Positions 27,238-36,180 are shown, counted from the stretch's first letter. The stretch is DNA of 64,000 bases from Hyphomicrobiales bacterium (GCA_016710435.1 JADJVV010000001.1:1076501-1140500), one strand, 5' to 3'. A program made the numbers and translations. The notes: a model not told the origin generated them from the letters alone.

Positions 27238-29197
27238 CGCGCTGCTCCATCAACCCCACCAGCCCGTCCATGATCCTGTTCAGGTCGTAGTCCTTGGGTG
27301 TGTAGATGGCGGCGGCGCCGAGTTGCTTGAGCACGTTTGCGTCGTCGTCCGGGATGATGCCGCCAACCACGACGGGGATGGAGATGTTCCGTGCACGGAG
27401 TTTCTGCATGACGTCGCGCACCAGCGGCACATGGCTGCCGGACAGGATCGAAAGGCCGAGAAGCTGCACTTTTTCCGCCACCGCCCGCTCCACCAGCTCG
27501 TCGGGCGTCATGCGGATGCCGTCGTAGATGACGGACATGCCGATGTCGGCGGCGCGGGTTGCGATCTGCTCGGCACCGTTGGAATGGCCGTCGAGTCCGG
27601 GCTTGCCCATGAGGAATTTGGGTGCGACCCCAAGGGCTTGTGCAAGTTTTGCCACACGTCCCTGAAGCGCCTCATGTGAAGCATGAACGCCGTCATGGGG
27701 GCGGAGGCTCACGCCCGTGGGCGCGCGGAACTCCCCGAACACCTCACGCAAGGCGCTGCCCCATTCACCCGTTGTGACGCCAGCCCTGGCGCAGGCAATG
27801 GAGGGCTCCATGATGCTGCGGCCTTCCGCTGCCGCTTGCTTCAGCGCCGCGAGAGCCGCGGCGGCAGCCTTGCAGTCGCGCATCGCCCGCCACGCCTTGA
27901 GGCGTTCGATCTGGCCGAACTCCACATCGTCCTTCACCGTCATGATGGCATTGCCGGAGGCAAGCGGCGACGGCTCGCTGGAGGTGAAGACGTTGACACC
28001 GACGACCTGTATCTCGCCTGACTCGATCGCTTGCAGGCGTGCCGTGTTGGAGGAAACGAGCGCCTCCTTCATGTAAGCGAGCCCCGCCAGGGAGGCCGCG
28101 CCGCCTTGCGCCGCCACCGCTGCCATTTCCGTCCGGGCCTCCGCCTTCAGCGCCTCCACCTTGGCGGCAATCACGCTGCTGCCGTCGAAGATGTCCTCGT
28201 GCTCAAGCAGGTCCGTCTCGAAGGCCATGATCTGCTGCATGCGGAGCGACCACTGCTGGTCGAAAGGCCGCGGCAGGCCCAGCGCCTCGTTCCACGCCGG
28301 CAACTGCACCGCGCGGGCGCGCGCCGTCTTCGACAGCACCACGCCCAGCATCTCGATGAGGATGCGATAGACGTTGTTTTCAGGCTGCGGCTCGGTGAGT
28401 CCGAGCGAATTGACCTGCACGCCATAGCGGAAGCGGCGGAGTTTTTCGTCGGCCACACCGTAGCGCTCCCGCAGCATCTCGTCCCAGAGATCGACGAAGG
28501 CGCGCATCTTGCAGACTTCCGTCACAAAGCGGATACCCGCGTTGACGAAGAACGAGATGCGGCTGGCAACGATGGGGAAGGCTCCGGCGGCAATCTCGGG
28601 CGAGGCCTTGCAGGCATCGAGCACGGCCGTGGCCGTGGCGAGCGCGAAGGCAAGTTCCTGCGCCGGCGTCGCACCCGCTTCCTGCAGATGGTAGGAGCAG
28701 ATGTTGACGGGGTTGAACTTCGGCATCTCCCGCGTGGCGAAGGCAATGGTATCGACCGTCAGGCGCAACGAGGCCTCCGGCGGAAACACATAAGTGCCAC
28801 GCGCCAGATACTCCTTGATGATGTCGTTCTGCGTGGTGCCCTGCAGCTTCTCGCGCGGTGCCCCCTGCTCCTCCGCCACCGCCACGTAGAGCGCCATCAG
28901 CCACGCCGCTGTGGCATTGATGGTCATGGAGGTGTTCATCTCGGCGAGCGGAATGCCATCGAAGAGGGCCCGCATGTCGCCGATGTGCGAGATGGGCACG
29001 CCGACCTTTCCCACTTCGCCCCGCGCCCGCGGATCATCGCTGTCGTAGCCCGTCTGCGTCGGCAGGTCGAAGGCCACCGACAATCCGGTCTGGCCCTTGG
29101 ACAGGTTGGTGCGGAACAGCCGGTTGGAATCTTCCGCCGTGGAATGCCCGGCGTAGGTCCGCATCAGCCAGGGACTGTCCTTGCGGCGTTCAGACAT
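27227..29197 (-). CDS. meaA: (2R)-ethylmalonyl-CoA mutase (MeaA/Ecm)
   Basis: A 656-residue adenosylcobalamin-dependent mutase interconverting ethylmalonyl-CoA and methylsuccinyl-CoA. It has the substrate barrel first (MRTYAGHSTAEDSNRLF, GLSVAFDLPTQTGYDSD) and a C-terminal B12 domain with DGHSNG (DxHxxG type) at 536-541, then SILSGSH and GGIIP. The MeaA subgroup is distinguished from methylmalonyl-CoA mutase by length and by the early ERRKDSPWLMRTYAGHS segment. The ATG at 29197 is chosen by homology. A crotonyl-CoA carboxylase/reductase gene lies 630 nt away, facing the other way, which supports the assignment. Confidence 0.9.
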   Translation of the reverse strand: MSERRKDSPWLMRTYAGHSTAEDSNRLFRTNLSKGQTGLSVAFDLPTQTGYDSDDPRARGEVGKVGVPISHIGDMRALFDGIPLAEMNTSMTINATAAWLMALYVAVAEEQGAPREKLQGTTQNDIIKEYLARGTYVFPPEASLRLTVDTIAFATREMPKFNPVNICSYHLQEAGATPAQELAFALATATAVLDACKASPEIAAGAFPIVASRISFFVNAGIRFVTEVCKMRAFVDLWDEMLRERYGVADEKLRRFRYGVQVNSLGLTEPQPENNVYRILIEMLGVVLSKTARARAVQLPAWNEALGLPRPFDQQWSLRMQQIMAFETDLLEHEDIFDGSSVIAAKVEALKAEARTEMAAVAAQGGAASLAGLAYMKEALVSSNTARLQAIESGEIQVVGVNVFTSSEPSPLASGNAIMTVKDDVEFGQIERLKAWRAMRDCKAAAAALAALKQAAAEGRSIMEPSIACARAGVTTGEWGSALREVFGEFRAPTGVSLRPHDGVHASHEALQGRVAKLAQALGVAPKFLMGKPGLDGHSNGAEQIATRAADIGMSVIYDGIRMTPDELVERAVAEKVQLLGLSILSGSHVPLVRDVMQKLRARNISIPVVVGGIIPDDDANVLKQLGAAAIYTPKDYDLNRIMDGLVGLMEQRATG

Positions 29198-29226
29198 GGA
29201 AGCCCCGGCGGTGGGAAACCCGATCG

Positions 29227-29241
29227 TGTTGCATTGCAGCA
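29227..29241. promoter_or_regulatory. TGC-rich element upstream of meaA
   Basis: TGTTGCATTGCAGCA lies 30-44 nt before the meaA start. The core TTGCATTGCAG is close to the CTGC-N3-GCAG type of site reported for the polyhydroxybutyrate regulator PhaR. Assignment to PhaR is inference. Confidence 0.35.
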
Positions 29242-29253
29242 GGGAAGCATGGC

Positions 29254-29271
29254 GGTTGCGGTGCCGCAACC
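29254..29271. promoter_or_regulatory. 18-bp palindrome upstream of meaA
   Basis: GGTTGCGGTGCCGCAACC has perfect eight-base arms around TG. It lies 57-74 nt upstream of the meaA start, in the 91-nt gap before the small membrane-protein gene. The half-site GGTTGCG also occurs as an inverted pair upstream of the crotonyl-CoA carboxylase/reductase gene. Confidence 0.45.
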
Positions 29272-29288
29272 CCACTTTGGTGCAGCCT

Positions 29289-29627
29289 TCAGCCGCGCCC
29301 TTGCCCCGAACTTCCGGTCTTGAGCAAGAGCAGCAGCAGGAATGCCACGATCATCTGCCCTGCGACGGCAAACACGATCGCCGTCTGCATCTCGGTCGCG
29401 CCCGCGAGATGCAGGTCGCGGCCCAGGTAGTTTGCAAAAAGGCCGGAGACAAAGAGGAGGATGAAGCACAAGGGCAGCGTGAACATGCGGCTTCCCGCCG
29501 TGAAGCCCGTGAGCACAAAGGACGAGCAGGCCGTGAAGGCAAGCAGCGTCACCGTGGTCACGCGTGACGGCGACCACATGGTGAAGCCGCTGTAAACGTC
29601 CCAAACGGCGTCAAGAACCTGTTCCAT
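29289..29627 (-). CDS. hypothetical three-helix membrane protein
   Basis: A 112-residue protein with three hydrophobic helices (about 24-44, 49-70 and 83-104) and a basic C-terminus. I do not recognise the family. It lies between meaA (91 nt downstream, same strand) and ccrA (divergent), so it may share the promoter region of the ethylmalonyl-CoA genes. No ribosome-binding site with ideal spacing is seen before the ATG. Confidence 0.6.
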   Translation of the reverse strand: MEQVLDAVWDVYSGFTMWSPSRVTTVTLLAFTACSSFVLTGFTAGSRMFTLPLCFILLFVSGLFANYLGRDLHLAGATEMQTAIVFAVAGQMIVAFLLLLLLKTGSSGQGRG

Positions 29628-29686
29628 CAGTCCGGCCCCCCGTCCCGCATGCAGATGATCAATGGTATCCCGACGCGCCGAACGCC

Positions 29687-29710
29687 GGTTGCGCAATGTG
29701 GTCCGCAACC
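29687..29710. promoter_or_regulatory. inverted repeat GGTTGCG-N10-CGCAACC upstream of ccrA
   Basis: Perfect seven-base arms at 29687-29693 and 29704-29710 in the gap between the divergent membrane-protein and ccrA genes. The left arm is itself part of TTGCGCAA. The same half-site forms the palindrome upstream of meaA. A further TGC-rich element GTGCAATGCAAAA lies at 29766-29778. Confidence 0.45.
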
Positions 29711-29830
29711 TGCGACAACGTCAAGATGCCGCGTGGTCGGGGGCCAGTCCTGCCATGGACTAATGGTGCAATGCAAAATAGGTTGGACTGGCGCAGACTG
29801 ATCTCCTGTTTCCCAGCCGTGAGGACCTCC

Positions 29831-31120
29831 ATGACCGCAGCCGCCAGCACGCTCCCCTCCTCGACCGACCAGGGCCGGGCAAAGGACGTCTATGCCATCG
29901 GCAAGATTCCGCCTCTCGGTCAGGTGCCGGCGCAAATGCATGCCTGGTGCATCCGCCAGGACCGCCACGGGCCGCCCGATACGGCGATGCAGGTGGAGGT
30001 CGTTCCGACGTGGGAGATCGGCGAGGATGAATGCCTCATCCTCGTGATGGCGGCGGGCGTGAACTACAACGGCGTCTGGGCCGCGCTGGGCAAGCCCATC
30101 TCGCCCATCGACGGCCACAAGAATCCCTTCCACATCGCGGGCTCGGACGCCTCGGGCGTTGTCTATGCCGTGGGTGCCAAGGTGAAGCGCTGGAAGGTGG
30201 GAGACGAGATCGTCGTCCACTGCAATCAGGATGACGGCGACGACGAGGAGTGCAATGGCGGCGACCCCATGTTCTCGCCCTCGCAGCGGATCTGGGGTTA
30301 CGAAACGCCGGACGGCTCCTTCGCCCAGTTCGCCCGCGTGCAGGCCCGCCAGCTCCTGCCCAAGCCGAAGCACCTCTCATGGGAGGAAAGCGCCTGCTAC
30401 ATGCTCACCCTCGCTACCGCCTACCGCATGCTCTTCGGCCACCGCCCGCATGTGCTGAGCGCGGGCCAGAGCGTGCTGGTGTGGGGCGCCTCGGGCGGGC
30501 TCGGCTCCATGGCCGTGCAGCTTGCAGCGACGACAGGTGCAAGCGCCATCGGCGTCGTGTCCGACGAGGACAAGCGCGACTTCGTGCTCGGCCTCGGTGC
30601 CCGTGGCGTCATCAACCGCAAGGACTTCAAATGCTGGGGCGCCATGCCCGAGGTGGGCACACCCGCCTACAATGACTGGCTGAAGCAGGCCCGCGAATTC
30701 GGCAAGGCAATCTGGAACATCACCGGCAAGGGCAACAACGTCGACATGGTGTTCGAACATCCGGGTGAGTCGACCTTCCCGGTCTCGATCCTCGTGGTGA
30801 AGCGGGGCGGCATGGTTGTGATCTGCGCCGGCACCACGGGCTACAACCTGACCATGGATGCGCGGTACCTGTGGATGCACCAGAAGCGCGCCCAGGGATC
30901 GCACTTTGCAAATCTCATGCAGGCCTCCGCCGCCAACAAGCTGGTCGAGGCCCAGCGCATTGATCCCTGCATGTCGGAGGTCTACGGCTGGAACGACATC
31001 CCCCTCGCCCACATGAAGATGTGGAAGAACGAACACCGCCCCGGCAACATGGCCGTGCTGGTCTCAGCGCCGCGCGCCGGACTGAAGAGCTTCGAGGACA
31101 CGCTGGAAGCTGCGGGGTGA
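29831..31120 (+). CDS. ccrA: crotonyl-CoA carboxylase/reductase
   Basis: A 429-residue enzyme of the medium-chain dehydrogenase family that reductively carboxylates crotonyl-CoA to (2S)-ethylmalonyl-CoA with NADPH and CO2, the defining step of the ethylmalonyl-CoA pathway. Typical features are the N-terminal half with AAGVNYNGVWAALGKP, the acidic insert NQDDGDDEECNGGDPM, the NADPH loop VWGASGGLGSMAVQLA, and GSHFANLMQA near the C-terminus. The ATG at 29831 is backed by GAGGA five nt upstream. Proximity to meaA and to methylsuccinyl-CoA dehydrogenase supports it. Confidence 0.95.
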   Translation: MTAAASTLPSSTDQGRAKDVYAIGKIPPLGQVPAQMHAWCIRQDRHGPPDTAMQVEVVPTWEIGEDECLILVMAAGVNYNGVWAALGKPISPIDGHKNPFHIAGSDASGVVYAVGAKVKRWKVGDEIVVHCNQDDGDDEECNGGDPMFSPSQRIWGYETPDGSFAQFARVQARQLLPKPKHLSWEESACYMLTLATAYRMLFGHRPHVLSAGQSVLVWGASGGLGSMAVQLAATTGASAIGVVSDEDKRDFVLGLGARGVINRKDFKCWGAMPEVGTPAYNDWLKQAREFGKAIWNITGKGNNVDMVFEHPGESTFPVSILVVKRGGMVVICAGTTGYNLTMDARYLWMHQKRAQGSHFANLMQASAANKLVEAQRIDPCMSEVYGWNDIPLAHMKMWKNEHRPGNMAVLVSAPRAGLKSFEDTLEAAG

Positions 31121-31133
31121 GGCTTCCGCCCCC

Positions 31134-32018
31134 TCACTCCCGCTTGTCCGGTTTTTCCGGAACCGTGTCGGTTGTCTGCAACAGGTCGATGACGCGGTTC
31201 ACTTCGCCCCCAAGGATCAGAACCAGCGCGGAGAGATAGAGGAAGAACATGGCGGCAAACAGCCCGGAGAGCGAGGCGTAGGTGGAGGCGAAGGAGTTGA
31301 ACTCCAGCAGCCACCAGGAAAAGCCCAGCGCCATCACGCCCCAGATGATGACCGTGACGAGCACGCCCGGCAGCAGGCGCCGCAGCGGCAGCCGCCGCGC
31401 CGGCAGCGCCACATGGGCGGCAAAGACGCCGGCAAAGATCAGCAGCAGCGCCAGCGGAATGCGCATCTGCTGCAACTCCGCAAAGCGCGCCACCGCCTCG
31501 ACGCCGTGGGTGGCTGCATAGCGGAGTGCCAGTGGCAGCAGCACCAGCAGGACTGAAAAGGCAAGGAACAGCGCCGCCGCACCCACAACGAAGAGGATGT
31601 CGATGAGATAGATGAGCCAGCCCGAGCGCTGCTCTTTCAGGTCATAGGCGCGGTTGAGGCCGACGCGCACCGAATCCACACCCGCCATGGCGCTCCAGAT
31701 CGTCAGCAATGCAGCGAGGCTGAGGAGGTCGGCGCGCGGCACCGTGAGGATGGAGCGGATCTCGCTCGCCAGCGGTTGCACCACCGCCGGAGGAACGACC
31801 CCGATGATGAAATCGACAGCCGCCCGCGACTGTTCCTCCGTGCCGAAAAATCCGGCAAGCGCCGTGAGGAAGATGAGGAACGGAAAGATCGAGAACAACA
31901 TGCGGAAGGCGATGTTTCCGGCGAGCGGCACGGCCTCGTCGGCGAAGAGACGCCTCAGGCTCTCCACGGCGAGGCGCACCGGGCTGATGCTGGGCGTGGC
32001 GCTGCTGTTCTTGGTCAT
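31134..32018 (-). CDS. YihY/BrkB-family inner-membrane protein
   Basis: A 294-residue protein with six hydrophobic helices and the family hallmark near residues 35-60 (GNIAFRMLFSIFPFLIFLTA) and GLNRAYDLKEQRSG in the middle. Some relatives were once called tRNA-processing or serum-resistance factors, but their function is unsettled. It converges with ccrA (13-nt gap) and starts 99 nt from the divergent EamA transporter gene. Confidence 0.85.
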   Translation of the reverse strand: MTKNSSATPSISPVRLAVESLRRLFADEAVPLAGNIAFRMLFSIFPFLIFLTALAGFFGTEEQSRAAVDFIIGVVPPAVVQPLASEIRSILTVPRADLLSLAALLTIWSAMAGVDSVRVGLNRAYDLKEQRSGWLIYLIDILFVVGAAALFLAFSVLLVLLPLALRYAATHGVEAVARFAELQQMRIPLALLLIFAGVFAAHVALPARRLPLRRLLPGVLVTVIIWGVMALGFSWWLLEFNSFASTYASLSGLFAAMFFLYLSALVLILGGEVNRVIDLLQTTDTVPEKPDKRE

Positions 32019-32117
32019 GCCGTCACCCTATCCCCCGTTTGCAGTGCGCGCCATTGCAGCCTTTGCATTCGCCTTTGTACGCAAAGACGGGCAAGAGGTT
32101 TAGTCCAAGAGGCTTCA

Positions 32118-33014
32118 ATGGCATCGCGCTTCGTCAAACCCTTCATCGCCGCGGCACCCGCCCTCTTCGTGGTGATGTGGGCGACGGGCTTTGTGGTGGC
32201 AAGGCTCTCGGCGCCTCATGTGGAACCCTTCACCTTCCTTGCCCTGCGCTTTCCCCTGGCTGCGGCCCTCTTCGCCGCCATCGCCGTGGCCGTGAAGGCG
32301 CCATGGCCCGGCTTTCGCCCGGCGTTGCATGCGACGGTGGCGGGCAGCCTCATTCATGCGGTCTACCTCGCACCCATCTACTGGTCGGTGGCCCATGGCC
32401 TTCCCGCAGGCGTCTCGGCGCTGATCGTGGGATTGCAGCCGCTCCTCACCGCCTTCCTCGCGGCAGGACTGGTGAAGGAACGGATTGGCCCCCGCCATTG
32501 GCTCGGACTCACCGTGGGACTTGCGGGCGTGGGCCTCGTCCTTTCTCCAAAACTCTCCTGGGCGACGGTTGACGGCATCACCCCGGCGACGACACTGGCC
32601 ACCTTCGGCGGCACCATCGCCATTGCGCTGGGCACGGTTTACCAGAAGCGCTTCGCCAGCGCGCTGCACATCGCCAGCGGCGGAGCCTGGCAATATGTCG
32701 GTGCAAGCCTGGTGATGTTTGTGGCCGTGGCGCTGTTCGAGAAGGGCCGCTTCGATGGCAGCTTCAATGCCTGGTTCGCGCTGGCGTGGTCCGTACTGGT
32801 GCTGTCGCTGGGAGCGATCTCGCTGCTCATGATCCTCATCCGTGAAGGGGCCGTGGCCAAGGTCTCGAGCCTCATCTTCCTCGTGCCCGGCGTTGCGGCA
32901 GTGATGACATATGTGCTGTTCGGCGAAACCCTGACGGCGGTGCAGGTGCTCGGCATGGCCGTCTGCGCCGCGGCCGTCCTTATTGTGAACCGGCGGCCAC
33001 CGTCCCGGACCTGA
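32118..33014 (+). CDS. EamA/DMT-superfamily transporter
   Basis: A 298-residue inner-membrane protein with ten helices arranged as two EamA repeats, and the common VVMWATGFVVARL segment in helix 1. Family members export amino acids or metabolites; the substrate is unknown. The ATG at 32118 has AGAGG five nt before it. Its last 35 nt overlap the end of the convergent YkvA-family gene. Confidence 0.87.
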   Translation: MASRFVKPFIAAAPALFVVMWATGFVVARLSAPHVEPFTFLALRFPLAAALFAAIAVAVKAPWPGFRPALHATVAGSLIHAVYLAPIYWSVAHGLPAGVSALIVGLQPLLTAFLAAGLVKERIGPRHWLGLTVGLAGVGLVLSPKLSWATVDGITPATTLATFGGTIAIALGTVYQKRFASALHIASGGAWQYVGASLVMFVAVALFEKGRFDGSFNAWFALAWSVLVLSLGAISLLMILIREGAVAKVSSLIFLVPGVAAVMTYVLFGETLTAVQVLGMAVCAAAVLIVNRRPPSRT

Positions 33015-33330
33015 CTTCATCCAGCATGGCCCGTGCCTTGTCGCGGTGCGCTGGCGTGATGTGGCGCCGCACCAGCGTCACCGCCGCCATCAGCACGGCC
33101 ATGTCGTCGGTGAATCCGAGCGCCAGGATCATGTCGGGAATCACGTCGAAGGGCAGGATGAAATAGGCAAGCGCACCGAACAGCGTGCCTTTCACTTTCA
33201 GCGGCGTGGCGGGATCAGTGGCGCAATACCACGCGGCGAGCAGTTCATCGGCAAAGGGAAGCTGTGCGGCATGGCGGGTGAGCTTCGGCCAGAAGCCTTC
33301 GCGCACCATCTGTTCGTCCTGACCGGCCAT
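32980..33330 (-). CDS. YkvA-family (DUF1232) protein
   Basis: A 116-residue protein with the DUF1232 hallmark AYFILPFDVIPDMI in its middle and a second hydrophobic segment. The role of the family is unknown, though some members sit near membrane stress genes. The ATG at 33330 is favoured by GGGAGG six nt upstream. It overlaps the 3' end of the EamA transporter gene. Confidence 0.82.
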   Translation of the reverse strand: MAGQDEQMVREGFWPKLTRHAAQLPFADELLAAWYCATDPATPLKVKGTLFGALAYFILPFDVIPDMILALGFTDDMAVLMAAVTLVRRHITPAHRDKARAMLDEVRSGTVAAGSQ

Positions 33331-33384
33331 GAGCAACCCTCCCTGTTCCAAGGAGACTTGCAGATGGGAATTCGTCCGCCGGAA

Positions 33385-33579
33385 TCAAGCCCCGCGCTGG
33401 CTCAGCCACAGGGCGAGCATCAGCACGATGATCGCGCCGAATTGCAGGAGCACGCGCCAGCGCATGAAATTCTGCGAGCGGTTGGGCGAGCCGCCGCGCA
33501 TCATGTTGGCAAGGCCAAGGACAAGAACCACCGCCACGGCGGCAACGACAGCAAAACTGATCAGGCTGGTGAAAGTCAT
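33385..33579 (-). CDS. small HIG1-type twin-transmembrane protein
   Basis: A 64-residue protein with two helices (about 5-26 and 43-60) joined by a basic loop MMRGGSPNRSQNFMRWRVLLQ, which matches the HIG1 (hypoxia-induced gene) domain of alphaproteobacteria and mitochondria. Relatives associate with cytochrome oxidase supercomplexes. It starts 47 nt after the SDR gene stop on the same strand, without a strong ribosome-binding site. Confidence 0.8.
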   Translation of the reverse strand: MTFTSLISFAVVAAVAVVLVLGLANMMRGGSPNRSQNFMRWRVLLQFGAIIVLMLALWLSQRGA

Positions 33580-33626
33580 GGGCAAGGGACCTAGCCGCTT
33601 TCGGCGGGCTTGCCAATCGGCCTGCT

Positions 33627-34454
33627 TCAGCTGTGCCGGTTGGCAAAGCGGTCGAGAAGTCCCGACGGCAGGATGCGCCGCATGAGCGCTGCCACGTGCG
33701 TGGGGATGGTCACATAGTAATGCGCCCGCGGATTCGGTTTTTCCAGCGCGAGGATCAGCTTCGCCAGCACCGCTTCGGGCGGCAGCTTGAAGCGGCTGTT
33801 GCCGCCCCGGTCCAGCCGCCGCCGCTGCGCCTCGAAATCCGCCTTGTAGTTGGAGTGTGTCATGTCGACATTCTTCTCGAACGCCGCGCGCGCGTTCTTC
33901 ACGAAGGCCGTGGCGATGGGGCCAGGATTGATGGTGACCACCCTGATGCCGCTGCCGCGCAGCTCCAGCCGCAGCGTGTCTGTCAATCCTTCCAGCGCAA
34001 ACTTGGACGCATTGTAGGGCCCGCGATATTTGAGCGCGAGAAGTCCCAGCACCGAAGAGCACTGCACGATCCGCCCCTCGCCGGCCTTGCGCATCATCGG
34101 CAGCAGGGCCCGTGTCAACTGATGCCAGCCGAACACATTGGCCGCGAACTGTTCCTCCAGCACGGCGCGCGTGATGTCTTCAACCGCCCCGGGCTGGCCA
34201 TAGGCGCCATTGTTGAACAGCGCGAAGAGGACGCCGCCCGTGCGCCTTGCCACCTCGGCCGCGCAAGCTTCCACGCTGTCGGGAAAGCGGTAATCGAGCG
34301 CGATGGCCTCCAGGCCTTCCTCTTCCAGCCGCTTCAGGTCTTCAGGTGTGCGTGCCGTCGCAAACACCCGGTAGCCACGCGCCTTCAGGCCCAGCGCGCA
34401 CGTGTGGCCGATGCCCGTCGAGCAGCCGGTGATGAGGATGGACTTCTGGGTCAT
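33627..34454 (-). CDS. SDR-family NAD(P)-dependent oxidoreductase
   Basis: A 275-residue classical short-chain dehydrogenase. The cofactor motif TGCSTGIGHTCA is at about 9-20, and the active site has Ser in CSSVLG and YNASK. The C-terminal region resembles those members that act on lipids or retinoid-like substrates, but the substrate is not predictable. It lies between mcd and the HIG1-type gene on the same strand. Confidence 0.87.
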   Translation of the reverse strand: MTQKSILITGCSTGIGHTCALGLKARGYRVFATARTPEDLKRLEEEGLEAIALDYRFPDSVEACAAEVARRTGGVLFALFNNGAYGQPGAVEDITRAVLEEQFAANVFGWHQLTRALLPMMRKAGEGRIVQCSSVLGLLALKYRGPYNASKFALEGLTDTLRLELRGSGIRVVTINPGPIATAFVKNARAAFEKNVDMTHSNYKADFEAQRRRLDRGGNSRFKLPPEAVLAKLILALEKPNPRAHYYVTIPTHVAALMRRILPSGLLDRFANRHS

Positions 34455-34548
34455 GGTGGCTTCCTACGCGGAGGAACGTGATTTGCACAGACGGACCGGC
34501 ATCTGCCTTTTCAATGTCCCCTGGCCTTCGTCATGCCGACGGGAACAC

Positions 34549-36180
34549 TCAATTCGCGCCGTCCAGCAGCCGCCGCGCGATCACCTGGGCCTGGATTTCG
34601 GCCGCGCCTTCGAAGATGTTGAGAATGCGCGCGTCGCACAGCACGCGGCTGATCGGGTATTCGAGCGCAAAGCCGTTGCCGCCGTGGATCTGCAGCGCGT
34701 TGTCGGCGTTGGCCCAGGCGACACGGGCGCCCAGCAGCTTTGCCATGCCGGCCTCCACGTCACAGCGGCGGCCCTCGTCCTTGGCGGCGGCGGCGCGATA
34801 GGTGAGAAGCCGCGCACCATGGGTCTCCGCCGCCATCAGCGCCAGCTTGTCGGCGACGCGCGGGAAGTGGATGAGACTCTTGCCGAACTGGACACGGTCC
34901 TGCGCATAGGAGAGGCCGAGGTCGAGCGCGTTCTGCGCCACGCCAACGGCCCGCGCCGCCGTCTGGATGCGGGCCGATTCAAACGTCTGCATGAGTTGCT
35001 TGAAACCCTGGCCTTCCACGCCGCCCAGAAGGTTTTCCGCCTTCACCTCAAAATCCTCGAAGCGGATTTCGAATTCCTTCATGCCGCGATAGCCGAGAAC
35101 TTCAATCTCGCCGCCGCTCATGCCCTGCGCGGGGAATGGATCGGCATTACTGCCGCGCGGCTTTTCGGCGAGAAACATGGAGAGGCCCTTGTAGCCGGGT
35201 TCCGCCGGGTTGGTGCGGGCAAGCAGCATCATCAGGTCGGCACGCACCGGATGGGTGATCCACGTCTTGTTGCCCGTCACCTTGTAGACATCGCCGCCGC
35301 GCACGGCGCGTGTCTTGAGCGAACCGAGGTCTGAACCTGTGTTGGGTTCGGTGAAGACGGCGGTGGTCAGGATTTCACCGGATGCAATCCGCGGCAGCCA
35401 GTGCTGCTTCTGCGCCTCGGTACCGCCGCAGAGAATGAGTTCGGAGGCGATCTCGGCGCGTGTTCCGAGCGAGCCCACGGCGATCCAGCCCCGCGACAGT
35501 TCTTCCGAGACCACGCACATGGATTGCTTGGAAAGCGCCAGCCCGCCGTAGACCTCCGGCAAGGTGAGCGCGAAGACGCCAAGCCCTGCCAGTTCGGACA
35601 TGATCTCCAGCGGCACATAGGCATTGGCGCGGTGCCAACCATGGGCGTGGGGCGCCACCTTGTCGGCGACAAAGCGGTTCATGCTCTGGCGCATGTCCTC
35701 CAGCGCCGGATCAAGGCCTGAGGAGCCGAGGATGTCGGAGGCCGCCTTGCCCGCCAGCTCCGCCGAGAGGGCGGCACGGGAATCTGTCCCGTTGCCGTTG
35801 CGGAACAGCGGCAGCGCACGAATCGCCGCGAGGGATGACTCCGCCAGCCCAAGTTCATGCGGGCGGATCACTTCCTGCTGGTTGAGGGAGATGCCACCCG
35901 CAACCTGATTGAGATATTCCCCGGCAAGGACGCGGGCCAAAAGCCCATCGGCGATGCTGTAGGTGCCTGCGGCCGTGAGCCGTTCCGCATGATCTGCCAG
36001 CGCCGCCAGCGTTTCGGTATAGGTGGCGAGCCAGGCGATGCCGTGGGCGAGGTGCTGCTCGCGGTCGAAGCCCTCTGCCGTGCGGTCGCCGGCAAGTTTC
36101 ACACGCAGATGCGCAATCGCTTGCGGCACAAGTTTCGCCACGCGCCCGTGGGCCTCACGCAACTCCACCGCAATCGTCAC
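34549..36180 (-). CDS. mcd: methylsuccinyl-CoA dehydrogenase (Mcd)
   Basis: A 543-residue FAD-dependent acyl-CoA dehydrogenase with an N-terminal extension of about 150 residues before the fold begins (DPALEDMRQSMNRFVADKV). That extension and overall length are the mark of Mcd, which oxidises (2S)-methylsuccinyl-CoA to mesaconyl-CoA. FAD-contact segments TAVFTEPNTGSDLGSLKT and WITHPVRADLMMLLART are present, and the likely catalytic Glu is in NIFEGAAEIQAQ. GTG start with GGGAG seven nt upstream. The presence of ccrA and meaA nearby raises confidence over a generic acyl-CoA dehydrogenase. Confidence 0.87.
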   Translation of the reverse strand: MTIAVELREAHGRVAKLVPQAIAHLRVKLAGDRTAEGFDREQHLAHGIAWLATYTETLAALADHAERLTAAGTYSIADGLLARVLAGEYLNQVAGGISLNQQEVIRPHELGLAESSLAAIRALPLFRNGNGTDSRAALSAELAGKAASDILGSSGLDPALEDMRQSMNRFVADKVAPHAHGWHRANAYVPLEIMSELAGLGVFALTLPEVYGGLALSKQSMCVVSEELSRGWIAVGSLGTRAEIASELILCGGTEAQKQHWLPRIASGEILTTAVFTEPNTGSDLGSLKTRAVRGGDVYKVTGNKTWITHPVRADLMMLLARTNPAEPGYKGLSMFLAEKPRGSNADPFPAQGMSGGEIEVLGYRGMKEFEIRFEDFEVKAENLLGGVEGQGFKQLMQTFESARIQTAARAVGVAQNALDLGLSYAQDRVQFGKSLIHFPRVADKLALMAAETHGARLLTYRAAAAKDEGRRCDVEAGMAKLLGARVAWANADNALQIHGGNGFALEYPISRVLCDARILNIFEGAAEIQAQVIARRLLDGAN

